Below, piece after piece: positions 49,115 through 59,700 of a DNA stretch of 64,000 nucleotides (position 1 is its first letter; every line of letters begins with the position of its first letter). Origin of the DNA: Crossiella cryophila. Lineage in GTDB: Bacteria; Actinomycetota; Actinomycetes; Mycobacteriales; Pseudonocardiaceae. Both the position numbers and the translations under genes were made by a program. Under the pieces are notes generated by a model. That model worked only from the letters and a program-made list of their open reading frames with translations. It was not told where the DNA came from and searched no databases. The stretch covers positions 9,337,501 through 9,401,500 of the forward strand of contig NZ_JACHMH010000001.1 of assembly GCF_014204915.1 (NCBI RefSeq), written 5' to 3'.

Positions 49115-50074
49115 TCACTCGTTCGTGAGCAGCTTCCGCGTCTCCGCGACGTCCAGGTGCATCTGCGCGATGAGCGCGTCGACGTTGTCGTAGCGCTCGG
49201 TGGCACGCAGCCGGTGCACGAAGTCCAGCGCGACGCGTTCGCCGTAGAGGTCCTCGTTGATGTCGAGCACGTATGCCTCCACCCGGCGCTCCCGCCCGGA
49301 GAAGGTCGGATTGGTGCCCACCGAGATGGCCGCGGGCAGCGAGCGGACCTGTCCGGGCACGCCGTGGCTGATGTGGCCCACGTGCACCAGCCGCCCCGCG
49401 TACACGCCGTCGGCAGGCACCGCGGAATGCAGTTGACTGGAGAGGTTGGCGGTCGGGAAACCGAGCAGCCGACCACGCTGGTCACCGCGCACCACGATGC
49501 CCTCCAGCCGATGCGGCCGGCCCAGCGCGGCGGCCGCGGCGTCGACGTCACCGGCGTCGATGCAGGCCCGGATGTAGGTGGAGGAGAAGGTGACCGAGTC
49601 CTCGGCGAGCAACCGCACGCCCTCGGCGACGAACCCGAACCGCGCGCCCAGCGAGCGCAGCAGTTCGACGTCCCCGGCCGCGCGGTGGCCGAAGCGGAAG
49701 TTCTCCCCGACCACCACCGCGGCCACGTGCAGCCGCTCGACCAGCAGTTCGTGCACGAACTCATCCGCAGGCACCCGGGAGATGTCCGGGCTGAACGGCA
49801 GCACGCAGAACACGTCCACGCCGAGCTGCTCGACCAGGTCGGCCCGCCGCGCGAGGTTGGTCAGCTGGGCCGGATGACTCCCGGCCCGGACCACCTCGGA
49901 CGGGTGCGGGTCGAAGGTCATCACCACGCTCGGCAGGCCGCGTTCCTTGGCCAGTTCCACGGCTCGGGCGATGAGTTGCTGGTGACCGCGGTGCACTCCG
50001 TCGAAGACCCCGACGGTCAGCACACAGCGTCCCCAGCCTCCGGGCAGGTTGTCCAGTCCGCGCCAGCGTTGCAC
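49115..50074 (-). CDS. ribF: Bifunctional riboflavin kinase / FMN adenylyltransferase
   Basis: This 319-residue enzyme has the adenylyltransferase part VGVFDGVHRGHQQLIARAVELAKE (HxGH motif), TFDPHPSEVVR and the kinase part GRLLGFPTANL and ISVGTNPTFSGRERRVEAYVLD. It turns riboflavin into FMN and FAD. The start is ATG 50074. It lies between truB and the regulator/thpR pair. Related actinobacteria also carry ribF in the rpsO-truB interval. Confidence 0.95.
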   Translation of the reverse strand: MQRWRGLDNLPGGWGRCVLTVGVFDGVHRGHQQLIARAVELAKERGLPSVVMTFDPHPSEVVRAGSHPAQLTNLARRADLVEQLGVDVFCVLPFSPDISRVPADEFVHELLVERLHVAAVVVGENFRFGHRAAGDVELLRSLGARFGFVAEGVRLLAEDSVTFSSTYIRACIDAGDVDAAAAALGRPHRLEGIVVRGDQRGRLLGFPTANLSSQLHSAVPADGVYAGRLVHVGHISHGVPGQVRSLPAAISVGTNPTFSGRERRVEAYVLDINEDLYGERVALDFVHRLRATERYDNVDALIAQMHLDVAETRKLLTNE

Positions 50075-50122
50075 GAGGCGAGCCTACGTGGCTCGGTGAT
50101 CGTCAGCCGGACTGGGCGAGCC

Positions 50123-51031
50123 TCAGCCGGACGGCGCGAGCACCACGAGCGGCTTGGCCCGGCCCGCGTTGTCCTTGGCGAGCGCGATCACCTTCCCGGA
50201 GGGCGCGAACACCCCGTAGGTGCCGTCGATGCCGGCCGCGGGCAGCGCGCCGCCGTGCGCGAGCGCGGAGGCCGCGCTGGCGTCGACGTCGCGGCGTGGG
50301 AAGGCGGCGGCGACCGCGGCGTCCAGGTCAAGGCTGAGCTGCGGCTCCTCTTCCAGCTTCTCCAGCGTCCGCGCCGTGGCCAGGCCGAACGGGCCGACCC
50401 GGGTGCGGCGCAGCGCGTTGAGGTGGCCGCCGACCCCGAGTTCGCGGCCGATGTCGCGGGCCAGCGCGCGCACGTAGGTGCCGGAGGAGCACTCGACCAG
50501 CACGTCCAGGTCGGTGAACTCGCCCTCGCGGCGCAGGTTGAGCAGGTCGAAGCGGGCCACGGTGACCGGCCGCGCGTCCAGCACGACCTCCTCGCCGGCA
50601 CGCACCCGGGCGTAGGCCCGCTGGCCGTCGATCTTGACCGCGCTGACCGAACTGGGCACCTGCAGGATGTCGCCGGTGAGCTTGGCGATCTCCGCGCGCA
50701 CCGCGTCCTCGGAGACCGTGCCGGCGTCGGCGGCGGAGGTCACCTCGCCCTCGGCGTCGTCGGTGGTGGTGGCGGAGCCGAGGCGGATGCAGGCCAGGTA
50801 GGCCTTGGTGTCCAGGGCGAGGTGGCCGAGCAGTTTGGTGGCGCGTTCGATGCCGAGCACGAGCACGCCGGTGGCCATCGGGTCCAGCGTGCCGGCATGT
50901 CCGACCTTGCGGGTGCCCATGATCCGGCGCACCCGCGCGACGACGTCGTGGGAGGTCATCCCGCTCGGCTTGTCCACCACGACGAGACCGGGTGGCACGG
51001 GGGGACGTGAGGCGCGTTCAGCTCGGGTCAC
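50123..51031 (-). CDS. truB: tRNA pseudouridine(55) synthase
   Basis: This 302-residue enzyme has GLVVVDKPSGMTSHDVV, KVGHAGTLDPMATGVL with the catalytic Asp in GTLDP, and a C-terminal PUA-like domain. It isomerises U55 in the T loop of tRNA. GTG 51031 is used. A longer frame to 51166 runs into the upstream transporter gene. It ends 48 bases before ribF. Confidence 0.96.
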   Translation of the reverse strand: MTRAERASRPPVPPGLVVVDKPSGMTSHDVVARVRRIMGTRKVGHAGTLDPMATGVLVLGIERATKLLGHLALDTKAYLACIRLGSATTTDDAEGEVTSAADAGTVSEDAVRAEIAKLTGDILQVPSSVSAVKIDGQRAYARVRAGEEVVLDARPVTVARFDLLNLRREGEFTDLDVLVECSSGTYVRALARDIGRELGVGGHLNALRRTRVGPFGLATARTLEKLEEEPQLSLDLDAAVAAAFPRRDVDASAASALAHGGALPAAGIDGTYGVFAPSGKVIALAKDNAGRAKPLVVLAPSG

Positions 51032-51042
51032 GAGGCGCGATC

Positions 51043-52380
51043 CTAGGCAGCGGCGGGCACGGGCACGGCGGCGAGGTCGTCCCAGCGTCGCGCACGCAGC
51101 TGGACCGGCACTTCCTCGCCCCTGGCCGCGGCGGCGAGCACGACCGCGCGAGCGCGTCGCCACCACACCGCGGTCCGCCAGGTGCCGAAGAGCAGCACCA
51201 GCAGGATCGCCGACAACGCGACCTGGAACTTGACCGCCGAACCCAGTGGCGCGGCCACCTCCAGCAGCAGCCCGACGCTGAGCGCGGCGATCGTGGTCGC
51301 GCTGAAGCCACCCACGTTGACCAGCCCGGTCGCCGTGCCGACGGTGCGCAGCGAGTTGTAGTCGCGGGCCAGCGCGAAGGCGACCGTGGAGGCCGGTCCG
51401 CCCAGCGAGAGCACCACCAGCGCGATCACCACCAGCGCGATCGGCGGTTGCCCGCCGGGCCAGCCCAGCAGCACCACCCAGGTCAGCACGGCCGCGGCGA
51501 GGAAGCCGACGACCAGCGGCATGCGCAGTTCGGGACGGCGGCCGATGAGCGCGCCGAACAGCGGCCCACCGACGATCGCGCCGATCACCAGCACGCCGAG
51601 CATCGCGCTGGCCACGTGCGGGCTCAGCCCCTGCGCCTCGGTCAGGTAGGGGAAGCCCCAGAGCAGGCCGAGCACGGCCGGGGCGAACATGGTGGAGAAG
51701 TGCACCCAGAAGCCGAGCCGGGTGCCGGGGATCCGCCAGGCCGCGGCCACCGAGCGACCGACCGAGCGCAGCGGCACCGGGTCGGCGGCCGGGACGGGCG
51801 CGCCCTCGGGCACATCACGCAGCCTGGTGCCGGCCAGCGCGGCGTAGGCGGTGGTCAGGCCGCCGCCGATGAGGAAGGTCAGGGTCCAGCCGACGTTGTC
51901 CAGCAGCATGGTCAGCGGCATGGTCGAGGCCAGGTTGCCGGCGCCGCCGAGCGCGGCGGAGATCGAGACGACCACGGCGTACTTGCGCGCGGGGAAGTGC
52001 CCGGCGATCAGGCGGAGCAGGCTGACCCAGGTCATCGCGTCACCGCAGCCGAGCACGGCGCGGGCGGAGAGCGCGAGCGGGTAGGAGTCGGCGAGCGCGA
52101 ACAGCATCTGTCCGGCGCCGATGAGCAGCGCGGCCGCGGTGAGCACCCGCCGCGGCCCGAACCGGTCGACCAGCAGGCCGGTGGGGATCTGCATGGCGGC
52201 GTAGACGCCGATCTGCAGCACGGTGAAGACACCGAGCGCGGCCGGCCCGACGCCGAAGCGCTCGGCGGCCTGGGGTCCGGCGACCCCGAGCGAGGTGCGG
52301 TGGAAGACCGCAGCCACGTAAACGATTACCGCGATGGACCAGACCAGCCACGCCTGACGGCGGGCACGCTCGGCCGACAA
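51043..52380 (-). CDS. Major facilitator superfamily transporter
   Basis: This 445-residue protein has twelve membrane helices, with an MFS A-like motif GLLVDRFGPRRVL between helices 2 and 3. The halves are joined by a hydrophilic loop (about 195-220), and the C-terminal tail is basic. The substrate is unknown. The start is TTG 52380, supported by GGAGGG five bases before it. It ends twelve bases before truB. Confidence 0.82.
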   Translation of the reverse strand: MSAERARRQAWLVWSIAVIVYVAAVFHRTSLGVAGPQAAERFGVGPAALGVFTVLQIGVYAAMQIPTGLLVDRFGPRRVLTAAALLIGAGQMLFALADSYPLALSARAVLGCGDAMTWVSLLRLIAGHFPARKYAVVVSISAALGGAGNLASTMPLTMLLDNVGWTLTFLIGGGLTTAYAALAGTRLRDVPEGAPVPAADPVPLRSVGRSVAAAWRIPGTRLGFWVHFSTMFAPAVLGLLWGFPYLTEAQGLSPHVASAMLGVLVIGAIVGGPLFGALIGRRPELRMPLVVGFLAAAVLTWVVLLGWPGGQPPIALVVIALVVLSLGGPASTVAFALARDYNSLRTVGTATGLVNVGGFSATTIAALSVGLLLEVAAPLGSAVKFQVALSAILLVLLFGTWRTAVWWRRARAVVLAAAARGEEVPVQLRARRWDDLAAVPVPAAA

Positions 52381-52559
52381 GGAAACCCTCCAAGGAACAG
52401 CGGAGAACAGTGAGATAGAAGTCGGAAAGGGTGCGGCCGACGCTGGCCCACCTTAGACATCGGATGATCACCCGTAAGCGTTATCAACCCGAGACGTGCT
52501 CTGGCCCACACGCCTGCGCGAACCAGCCCCGCGCGGCCCCGCCGCGGGTCAGCGACTCG

Positions 52560-53873
52560 TCAGTCCCGCACGGCGCCCACCACCGCCCAGCGCCCGCTGC
52601 CCGCCCGCCACAACACCGCGGCGAGCCGCAGCACCATGAACGCGCTGAGCCCGGTCCAGATTCCGAGCAGTCCCCAGCCGAAGACCATCGACGCCCACAC
52701 CAACGGCAGGAAACCCAGCGCCGCCGACAGCAGGGTCGCGGTCCGCAGGAACGCCGCGTCCCCCGCCCCGAGCAGCACCCCGTCCAGCGCGAACACCACG
52801 CCCGCCACCGGCTGCAACGCCACGAAGAACCACCACGCGTGCGGCACCTCGGCGAGCACCCCGGCATCCGGCGTGAACACCCCAGGCAGCACCCCCGACA
52901 AGGCCGCGAACATCACCCCGAGCGCGATCCCGAACACCAGCCCGTAGCGGATCATCTGCCTCGCCAGCGCCTTCGCCCGCTCCGCCCGCCCCGCACCCAG
53001 CTCGGCCCCGACCAACGATTGCGCCGCGATGGCCAGCGAGTCCAGCACCAACGCCAGGAACGTCCACAGCTGCAACACCACCTGGTGCGCCGCCGCGGTC
53101 GCCGCCGAGGTCCGCGCCGCCACCGCCGCCGCGGAGACGAAACACGCCTGGAAGGCCAGGCTGCGCAACACCAGGTCACGCCCCAGTCCGAGCTGCGCGA
53201 GCATGCCCCGCCAGTGCGGTCGCAACGGCACCCGCTCCACCGCCAGCGCCCGCAGGAACAGCACGGCCGAGATGGCCTGGGCGAGCACGTTGGCGATCGC
53301 GGAGCCCTCCAGGCCCCACCCGTCGAACCCGCCGAGCCCGTGCACGAACACCGGGCAGATCACGGCGGAGAGGGCGTTGCCGAACAGCACGTACCGCATC
53401 GGCCGCGCGGTCTCCTGCACCCCGCGCATCCACCCGTTGCCGGACATCGTGACCAGGATCAACGGCGCCCCGAACAACGCGATCCGCAACCAGGAGACCG
53501 CGGAGTCCGCGACCGCCCCCTCCCCCGCGAGCAGTCGCGCAACCGGCCCCGCGAACACCTGCCCGACCAGCACCAGCCCCGCACCCAGCAACAACGCCAG
53601 CCAGGTCGCCTGCACCCCCTCGGCGACCACGTCCTCTCGCCGCCCCGCCCCGTGCAACCGGGCGGCTCGGGCGGTGGTCCCGTAGGAGAGGAAGGTCAGC
53701 TGCGTGGAGACCTGCGCGAGCACCACGCCACCCACCGCGAGCGCGGCCAACGGCACCGCGCCAAGCCGCCCGACCACCGCCGTGTCGACCAGGAGGTACA
53801 GCGGTTCCGCGGCGAGTACCAGCAGCGCGGGCAGCGCCAACGAGAGCACCCGCCGCAATGGCACCTGGTCCAC
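52560..53873 (-). CDS. dinF: MATE-family efflux transporter (DinF-like)
   Basis: This 437-residue protein has twelve helices of MATE type with ALPALLVLAAEPLYLLVDTAVVGRLG and the SGNGWMRGVQETARPM loop, characteristic of DinF proteins. It probably exports organic cations or toxic compounds using an ion gradient. The start is GTG 53873. In mycobacteria dinF neighbours the nrnA-rbfA-infB group, as here. Unlike there, a CGNR gene is inserted in the opposite direction. Confidence 0.85.
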   Translation of the reverse strand: MDQVPLRRVLSLALPALLVLAAEPLYLLVDTAVVGRLGAVPLAALAVGGVVLAQVSTQLTFLSYGTTARAARLHGAGRREDVVAEGVQATWLALLLGAGLVLVGQVFAGPVARLLAGEGAVADSAVSWLRIALFGAPLILVTMSGNGWMRGVQETARPMRYVLFGNALSAVICPVFVHGLGGFDGWGLEGSAIANVLAQAISAVLFLRALAVERVPLRPHWRGMLAQLGLGRDLVLRSLAFQACFVSAAAVAARTSAATAAAHQVVLQLWTFLALVLDSLAIAAQSLVGAELGAGRAERAKALARQMIRYGLVFGIALGVMFAALSGVLPGVFTPDAGVLAEVPHAWWFFVALQPVAGVVFALDGVLLGAGDAAFLRTATLLSAALGFLPLVWASMVFGWGLLGIWTGLSAFMVLRLAAVLWRAGSGRWAVVGAVRD

Positions 53874-53945
53874 GGCAACCTCCCGGTAAGGTGCTGTTAG
53901 CTATTTGACCCCTGACGCATGGCAGCGTAGACGTAAGGACCGACA

Positions 53946-54470
53946 ATGGACAACGCCGATTACCTCGACGTGGCCCTCCGCCTCGCCAACGCGAGCCTGG
54001 CCGACCTGGCCGACCTCCGCGCCGCCCTGCACGACGAGCCATGGTGGGCCGACCGCACCACCGAAGCGGACCTGGCCGCCCTCCGCACCGTCGCCACCAC
54101 CCTCCGCCAGGCCCTGGACGCCGCCGTCAACGACAACGCGGACGCCGTCCTGACCACGGTGAACACCCTCCTGACCACCCACCCGCCGCGCCCCCGCCTG
54201 TCCGGCCACAGCAGCGGCGAAACCCCCAACTGGCACATCCACGTAGCCGAACCCGACGCCCCACCCGCCCAGGAGATAGCCGCCGCCGCGGCCTGGGGCC
54301 TGGCCCAGGCAGTCGTCCGCCACGGCCTGGATCGCTGGGGGCATTGCGCCGCCCAGGACTGCGCCACGTACTTCGTCGACACTTCGACGAATCGCGCCAA
54401 GCGCTTCTGCTCGGCGCGCTGCGCGAATCGGGTCCACGTGGCCGCGTTCCGCGCCCGACAGCGCACCTGA
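53946..54470 (+). CDS. ABATE/CGNR zinc-finger protein (CANR variant)
   Basis: This 174-residue protein ends with a zinc finger: CAAQDC ... RFCSARCANRVHVAAFRARQ, the CGNR motif with Ala for Gly. The N-terminal part is helical and shortened relative to usual ABATE domains. CGNR proteins are thought to be nucleic-acid-binding regulators. It is a single gene read opposite to its neighbours and interrupts the dinF-nrnA order. A region without genes follows to 54753. Confidence 0.75.
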   Translation: MDNADYLDVALRLANASLADLADLRAALHDEPWWADRTTEADLAALRTVATTLRQALDAAVNDNADAVLTTVNTLLTTHPPRPRLSGHSSGETPNWHIHVAEPDAPPAQEIAAAAAWGLAQAVVRHGLDRWGHCAAQDCATYFVDTSTNRAKRFCSARCANRVHVAAFRARQRT

Positions 54471-54753
54471 GCAGCGCTGACATCTCACCGGCGCCAAGTC
54501 AGCGAGCTATCCCGCCGATCAGATTCCGGCCAGCCAATCGCGCCAAGCAGGGCGCCGCCCGCGCCCGCACACCGCATGCTGTGCCCCGCCGTGGCGTTCT
54601 CGCACTCGACTCACGAGCCACAGCGGCAGCGGCAACCCGATCCTCTCCCGCACCGCGACGCACCGCATTCGCCTCGGCCGCAACCTGGACCTGTTCGCCC
54701 CTGATCTGGCCGCCGCTGACCTGGTCGTAGCTGGTCCGGCTACAGCAGCCCGG

Positions 54754-55779
54754 CTATAGCAGTGGGGCCGCGTTCAGTGCCGCACGCACCTCGTCGAGCA
54801 CCTCGTCCAACGCGCCGCGCATCGTGCAACCGGCCGCCAGCCGGTGCCCGCCACCGCCCAACGCCTGTGCCGCCGCACCCACGTTGACCCGGCCGACCGC
54901 ACGCATCGACAGCGACCACTCCTGGTCGCCGATCTCCTTGAACACGACCGCCACCTCGGCTTCCGCGGTGCTGCGCACCACGTCGACGACGCTGTCCACG
55001 TCCTCGCTGCGCAGGCCGGCCACATCGCGCAACCGCACCGCCGCGTGCACCAGGCCGAAGCCGCGGGCGCCGTCGGGCTCCAGCCGGGCGCCGCCCAGGA
55101 CCGTCGAGAGCATGCCCAGCCAGGCGAAGGGGTGGTTGTCCATCAGCGGGCGGGCGGTCGCTTCGGCGTCCACGCCCGCCGCGAGCAGGCGGGCGGCCAG
55201 TTCGTGGGTGTGGGGGCGGGCGCGGCGGAATGAGCTGGTGTCGGTCACCAGGCCGGCGTACAGGCAGCGGGCGATGTCGGGGTCCGGGGTGATGCCCATT
55301 TCGTCCAGGAGGCGCAGGACCAGGACGGTGGTGGACTCGGCTCGGTCGTCGACGATGTGGTGGGTGCCGTAGCGGGTGTTGGAGGCGTGATGGTCGATGA
55401 CCACGACCTGGCCGCCTGCGGCGATGATCTTCGGCACCCGTTCGCCCAGCCAGCCGAGGCGGGCGAGGCTGCCGGTGTCCATGGCGACCAGCACCGGCGG
55501 CGACTCGGGCACCTGCGAGGGCGGGACCAGCAGCTGCTCGGTGTCCAGCGCGACCAACGCGTCCGGCGCGCGGTCCGGGGTGGAGAAGGACACCCGGACA
55601 GTCTTGCCCAGGCGATGCAGGGCAAGACCGAGGGCCAGGGCGCTGCCCAGGGCGTCGGCGTCCGGGTTGACATGTCCGAGCAGGGTGACGTCGGTGGCCT
55701 CGGCCAGCAGCCGGGCGGCCGCCGCCACCTCGAGCTCGAGTGGGGCCACCGCTCCACGTTCGCCGGCCAGGGCGCTCAC
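54754..55779 (-). CDS. nrnA: DHH/DHHA1 oligoribonuclease and pAp phosphatase
   Basis: This 341-residue protein has LLGHVNPDADALGSALALG (DxD), VVIDHHASNTRYG (DHH) and the DHHA1 motif GGGGHRLAAGC. NrnA degrades short RNA oligomers and dephosphorylates 3'-phosphoadenosine 5'-phosphate. The start is ATG/GTG 55779. It is co-directional with rbfA and belongs to the same operon as in mycobacterial Rv2837c-Rv2838c. Confidence 0.92.
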   Translation of the reverse strand: MSALAGERGAVAPLELEVAAAARLLAEATDVTLLGHVNPDADALGSALALGLALHRLGKTVRVSFSTPDRAPDALVALDTEQLLVPPSQVPESPPVLVAMDTGSLARLGWLGERVPKIIAAGGQVVVIDHHASNTRYGTHHIVDDRAESTTVLVLRLLDEMGITPDPDIARCLYAGLVTDTSSFRRARPHTHELAARLLAAGVDAEATARPLMDNHPFAWLGMLSTVLGGARLEPDGARGFGLVHAAVRLRDVAGLRSEDVDSVVDVVRSTAEAEVAVVFKEIGDQEWSLSMRAVGRVNVGAAAQALGGGGHRLAAGCTMRGALDEVLDEVRAALNAAPLL

Positions 55780-55875
55780 CTCCGCGACAATCCTGCTGTT
55801 GTAGCTGACCTCAAGGGGTCAGCCTCGCCCACAACCCCAGGTCACGTCCATGCCTTCCGGCGATATCCGGGCTGT

Positions 55876-56385
55876 TCAGCGGTGGCGAAGCTCACCGTCG
55901 GCCGGCTCGGCGGCGGTCGCCTCAGCCACACCTTCGGCTTCGTCCTCCTCCGCCTCCCGCGGTGCGCGGTACGGGTCGGCCTCGCCGGCGGGGCTGGCCC
56001 CGGAGGCGATGCGCGCGACCTCGGCGTCGGCTTCCCTGGCCTTGGCCAGCAGCTCGTCCATCTGCCGTGCGGTGTCCGGCACGGTGTCGGCGATGAAGGC
56101 CAGCGTCGGGGTGAACCGCACCCCGGTGCCCTGCCCCACCAGCGACCGGAGCACTCCGGTCGCGCTGGCCAGGGCGGCCGCCGCTCCGGCGAGGTCCGGC
56201 GGTGCGTCCACGGTGTCGCCGAGGACGGTGTAGTACACGGTGGCGTCGCGCAGGTCTCCGGTCACCTTGGCGTCGGTGATGGTCACCTTCGCCAGTCGCG
56301 GATCCTTGATCTGGTGCTCGATCGCGGAGGCCACGATCTGGGCGATCCGCTTGGCCAGCCTGCGGGCGCGGGCCTGGTCGGCCAC
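55876..56385 (-). CDS. rbfA: Ribosome-binding factor A
   Basis: This 169-residue protein has the RbfA KH-type core [41 protein letters not shown] and [15 protein letters not shown]. An acidic tail follows. It matures the 30S subunit, acting near the 3' end of 16S rRNA. GTG 56385 gives the typical MADQARARR start with an AAGGGAG site eight bases before it. GTG 56394 is the longer alternative. Confidence 0.93.
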   Translation of the reverse strand: MADQARARRLAKRIAQIVASAIEHQIKDPRLAKVTITDAKVTGDLRDATVYYTVLGDTVDAPPDLAGAAAALASATGVLRSLVGQGTGVRFTPTLAFIADTVPDTARQMDELLAKAREADAEVARIASGASPAGEADPYRAPREAEEDEAEGVAEATAAEPADGELRHR

Positions 56386-56421
56386 GGCGCTCACTCCCTT
56401 TCTCGGGTCTTGCCTGTCTTG

Positions 56422-56721
56422 TTACTCGTCGTCGTCCGGTCCGTGCACGCGCCGGCGCGCCGACAGCAGCTCCAGCTCGGGGCGCCCGGCGACCATCCGC
56501 TCACAGGCGTCGAGCACTTCCCGGATGTGCCCCGCGTCCGCGGCCACCACGGCCACCCCGACGAGGGCACGGCGATGCAGGTCCAGATGTCCGGCCTCAG
56601 CGGCGGACACCTCGAACTTGCGGCGGATCTCCGCGATCACCGGGCGGACCAGCGATCGCTTCTGCTTCAGCGAATGCACGTCGCCGAGCAGGATGTCGAG
56701 TTCCAGCGACCCGACGTACAA
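56422..56721 (-). CDS. DUF503 protein
   Basis: This 99-residue protein follows the DUF503 pattern YVGSLELDILLGDVHSLKQKRSLVRPVIAEIRRKF and VAADAGHIREVLDACERMV. It sits between infB and rbfA, its usual place. The function is unknown. A TTG start at 56721 matches the usual N-terminus. An ATG a few bases upstream is in another frame. Confidence 0.88.
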   Translation of the reverse strand: MYVGSLELDILLGDVHSLKQKRSLVRPVIAEIRRKFEVSAAEAGHLDLHRRALVGVAVVAADAGHIREVLDACERMVAGRPELELLSARRRVHGPDDDE

Positions 56722-56752
56722 ATGGCATCACCAGTGGGTAAGTCGATGGGCA

Positions 56753-56787
56753 CGGGCCCGGACCGACCTGGGGTCGGTCCGGGCCCG
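56753..56787 (-). terminator. Strong intercistronic hairpin after infB
   Basis: CGGGCCCGGACCGACC pairs perfectly over 16 bases with GGTCGGTCCGGGCCCG around a three-base loop, nine bases after the infB stop. It may reduce transcription into the DUF503-rbfA part of the operon. Confidence 0.7.
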
Positions 56788-56795
56788 CCACAACC

Positions 56796-59700
56796 TCAGT
56801 TGCGCGGCTTCTCCCGCATCTCGTAGGTCTCGATGATGTCCTCGACCTTGAGATCGGAGTAGTTGCCGAGCGTCAGACCACACTCGAAGCCCTCGCGGAC
56901 CTCGGTGACGTCGTCCTTGAACCGGCGCAGCGTCGAGATCGGCAGGTTCTCCGCGATGACGTTGTTGTCGCGGAGGAGCCGGGCCTTGGTGTTCCGCTTG
57001 ATCTCACCGGAGAGCACCATGCAACCCGCGATGGTGCCGACCTTGGAGGACTTGAAGACGTCGCGGATCTCGGCGCGGCCGAGCTGGACCTCTTCGTACT
57101 CCGGCTTGAGCATGCCCTTGAGGGCCTGCTCGATCTCGTCGATCGCCTGGTAGATCACGGTGTAGTACCGGATCTCCACGCCCTCGCGGTTGGCCAGTTC
57201 GGTGGCGCGACCCTCGGCCCGGACGTTGAAGCCCAGGACGATGGTGTTCTCCGCGGTGGCGAGGTTGATGTCGCTCTCGGTGACGCCACCGACGCCGCGG
57301 TGCACCACGTGCAGCTGGACGTCGTCGCCAACCTCGATCTTCATCAGGGCGGCTTCCAGTGCCTCGACGGTACCGGAGTTGTCGCCCTTGATGATCAGGT
57401 TGAGCTGGTTGGTCTCCTTCAGCGCGGAGTCCAGGTCCTCCAGGCTGATCCGCTTCCGCTTCGCCGCGTTCTGCGCGTTGCGGATCCGGGCCTGGCGACG
57501 CTCGGCGATCTGCCGGGCGACGCGGTCCTCGTCGACCACCAGGAAGGTGTCACCCGCACCCGGCACCGAGGTCAGACCGATGACCAGCACCGGACGCGAC
57601 GGGGTCGCCTCGGTGACGTCCTCGTTGTGCTCGTCCACCATGCGGCGGACTCGGCCGTAGGCGTCACCGGCGACGATCGAGTCACCCACGCGCAGCGTGC
57701 CGCGCTGGACCAGGACCGTGGCCACCGGACCGCGGCCGCGGTCGAGGTGCGCCTCGATCGCGACACCCTGGGCCTCCATGGCCGGGTTGGCCCGCAGGTC
57801 CAGCGAGGCGTCCGCGGTCAGCAGGATCGCCTCGAGCAGGCCGTCGATGTTGATGCCCTGCCGCGCGGAGATGTCCACGAACATGGTCTCGCCGCCGTAC
57901 TCCTCGGCGACCAGCCCGTATTCGGTGAGCTGCTGGCGGATCTTGTCGGGGTTGGCCCCCTCCTTGTCGATCTTGTTCACCGCGACCACGATCGGCGCGT
58001 TGGCCGCCTGGGCGTGGTTGATCGCCTCCACCGTCTGCGGCATCACACCGTCGTCGGCGGCGACCACGATCACCGCGATGTCGGTGGAGTTCGCACCACG
58101 GGCACGCATGGCGGTGAACGCCTCGTGACCGGGGGTGTCGATGAAGGTGATGAGTCGCTCGTTGCCGTCCAGCTGCGTCATCACCTGGTAGGCGCCGATG
58201 TGCTGGGTGATGCCGCCGGCCTCGCCCTCGTGGACGTTGGTCTTGCGGATCGTGTCCAGCAGTCGGGTCTTACCGTGGTCGACGTGACCCATGACGGTCA
58301 CCACCGGCGGACGGATGACGAGGTCTTCCTCGTCACCGGCGTTCTCGCCGTAGGTGATCGCGAAGGAGGACAGCAGCTCGCGGTCCTCTTCCTCCGGGCT
58401 GACGACCTGGACCTGGTAGTTCATCTCCGAGCCGAGGAGCTCGAGCACCTCGTCGGAGACGGACTGGGTCGCGGTGACCATCTCACCGAGGTGGAAGAGC
58501 ACCTGCACCAGCGCGGCCGGGTTGGCGCCGATCTTCTCGGCGAAGTCCGTCAGCGAGGCGCCGCGGGGAAGTCGGATGACCTCGCCGCTGCCCTTCGGCA
58601 GCCGCACGCCGCCGATGGACGGGGCCTGCATGTTGTCGAATTCCTGGCGCTTCTGGCGCTTGGACTTGCGACCACGGCGAGCCGGGCCACCGGGACGGCC
58701 GAAGGCACCCGCGGCACCGCCACGGCCACCGGGACCACCCGGACGACCGCGGAAGCCACCGCCACCACCGGCGGGCGCGCCACCAGGGGCGCCACCGGGA
58801 CCGCCGCGGAAACCGCCGCCGCCACCGCCACCACCGGGGCCACCACGGAAGCCACCGCCACCGCCGCCACCACCGGGACGACCGGCACCGCCGCCGCCAC
58901 CGCCGGGACCGCCGCGGAAGCCGCCACCGGCACCGCCGGCACCACCGGGACGGCCAGCGCCGCCACCGGGGCCGCCACGGCCACCGCCGGGACCACCCTG
59001 GCCACCACGGCCACCGCCGCCGGGACCAGCCGGACGAGCCGGCCGGGGCGGCATCATGCCCGGGTTGGGCCGAGGCGGCATGTTGCCCGGGGTCGGGCGC
59101 GGGCCACCGCTGCCCGGTGCGGGCCGGTCACCGCGCGGCGCGGGCGAAGGACGCCCGTCGCCGGGCCGCGAGTCGCTCGGCCGGGGCGGCATGGCGCCCG
59201 GCGTGCCGGGACGCGGGCCGGAAGGACGTGCGGGCGGCGCACCGGCGCCGACACCGAACGGGTTGTTGCCGGGACGCGGCGCGCGCGGACCGGGCTTCGG
59301 GGACTGCGGCTTCGGCGGCACGACGCCGGCGTCCGGCGCGGGCTTGGGGCCGGGACGTGGGCCGGGGCCGGGACGAGTCCCGGCGGGCCGGTCGGCCTTG
59401 GGCTGCTCGGCCCGGGGCGCGTCGGCCTTCGGCTGCTCGACCTTGGGCTGTTCCACCCGCGGCTGCTCGACCTTGGGGGCCGGCTTGGGCTGCGGGGGCT
59501 TGGGGGCCGACGGGGCGGGAGCCGCCGCCGGTGCGGCCGCCGCCGCGGGGGCCGGAGCCTGCTCGACCGGCTTGGGGGCCGGCGGGCGCGGGCCGGGCTT
59601 GGGGCCCGGACCGGGACGACCCGGCATCGCGGCCGGGCCGGGGACCGGCGCGGACGGGCGGGCCTGCTCGCCGGCGGGCTGGGGCTTCGCGTCGGTCGGC

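Noticed and set aside
58680-59060. Dense short repeats that look like an array
   Set aside because: They are Gly/Arg/Pro codon repeats inside infB, with no constant repeat/spacer length, so they are not CRISPR.
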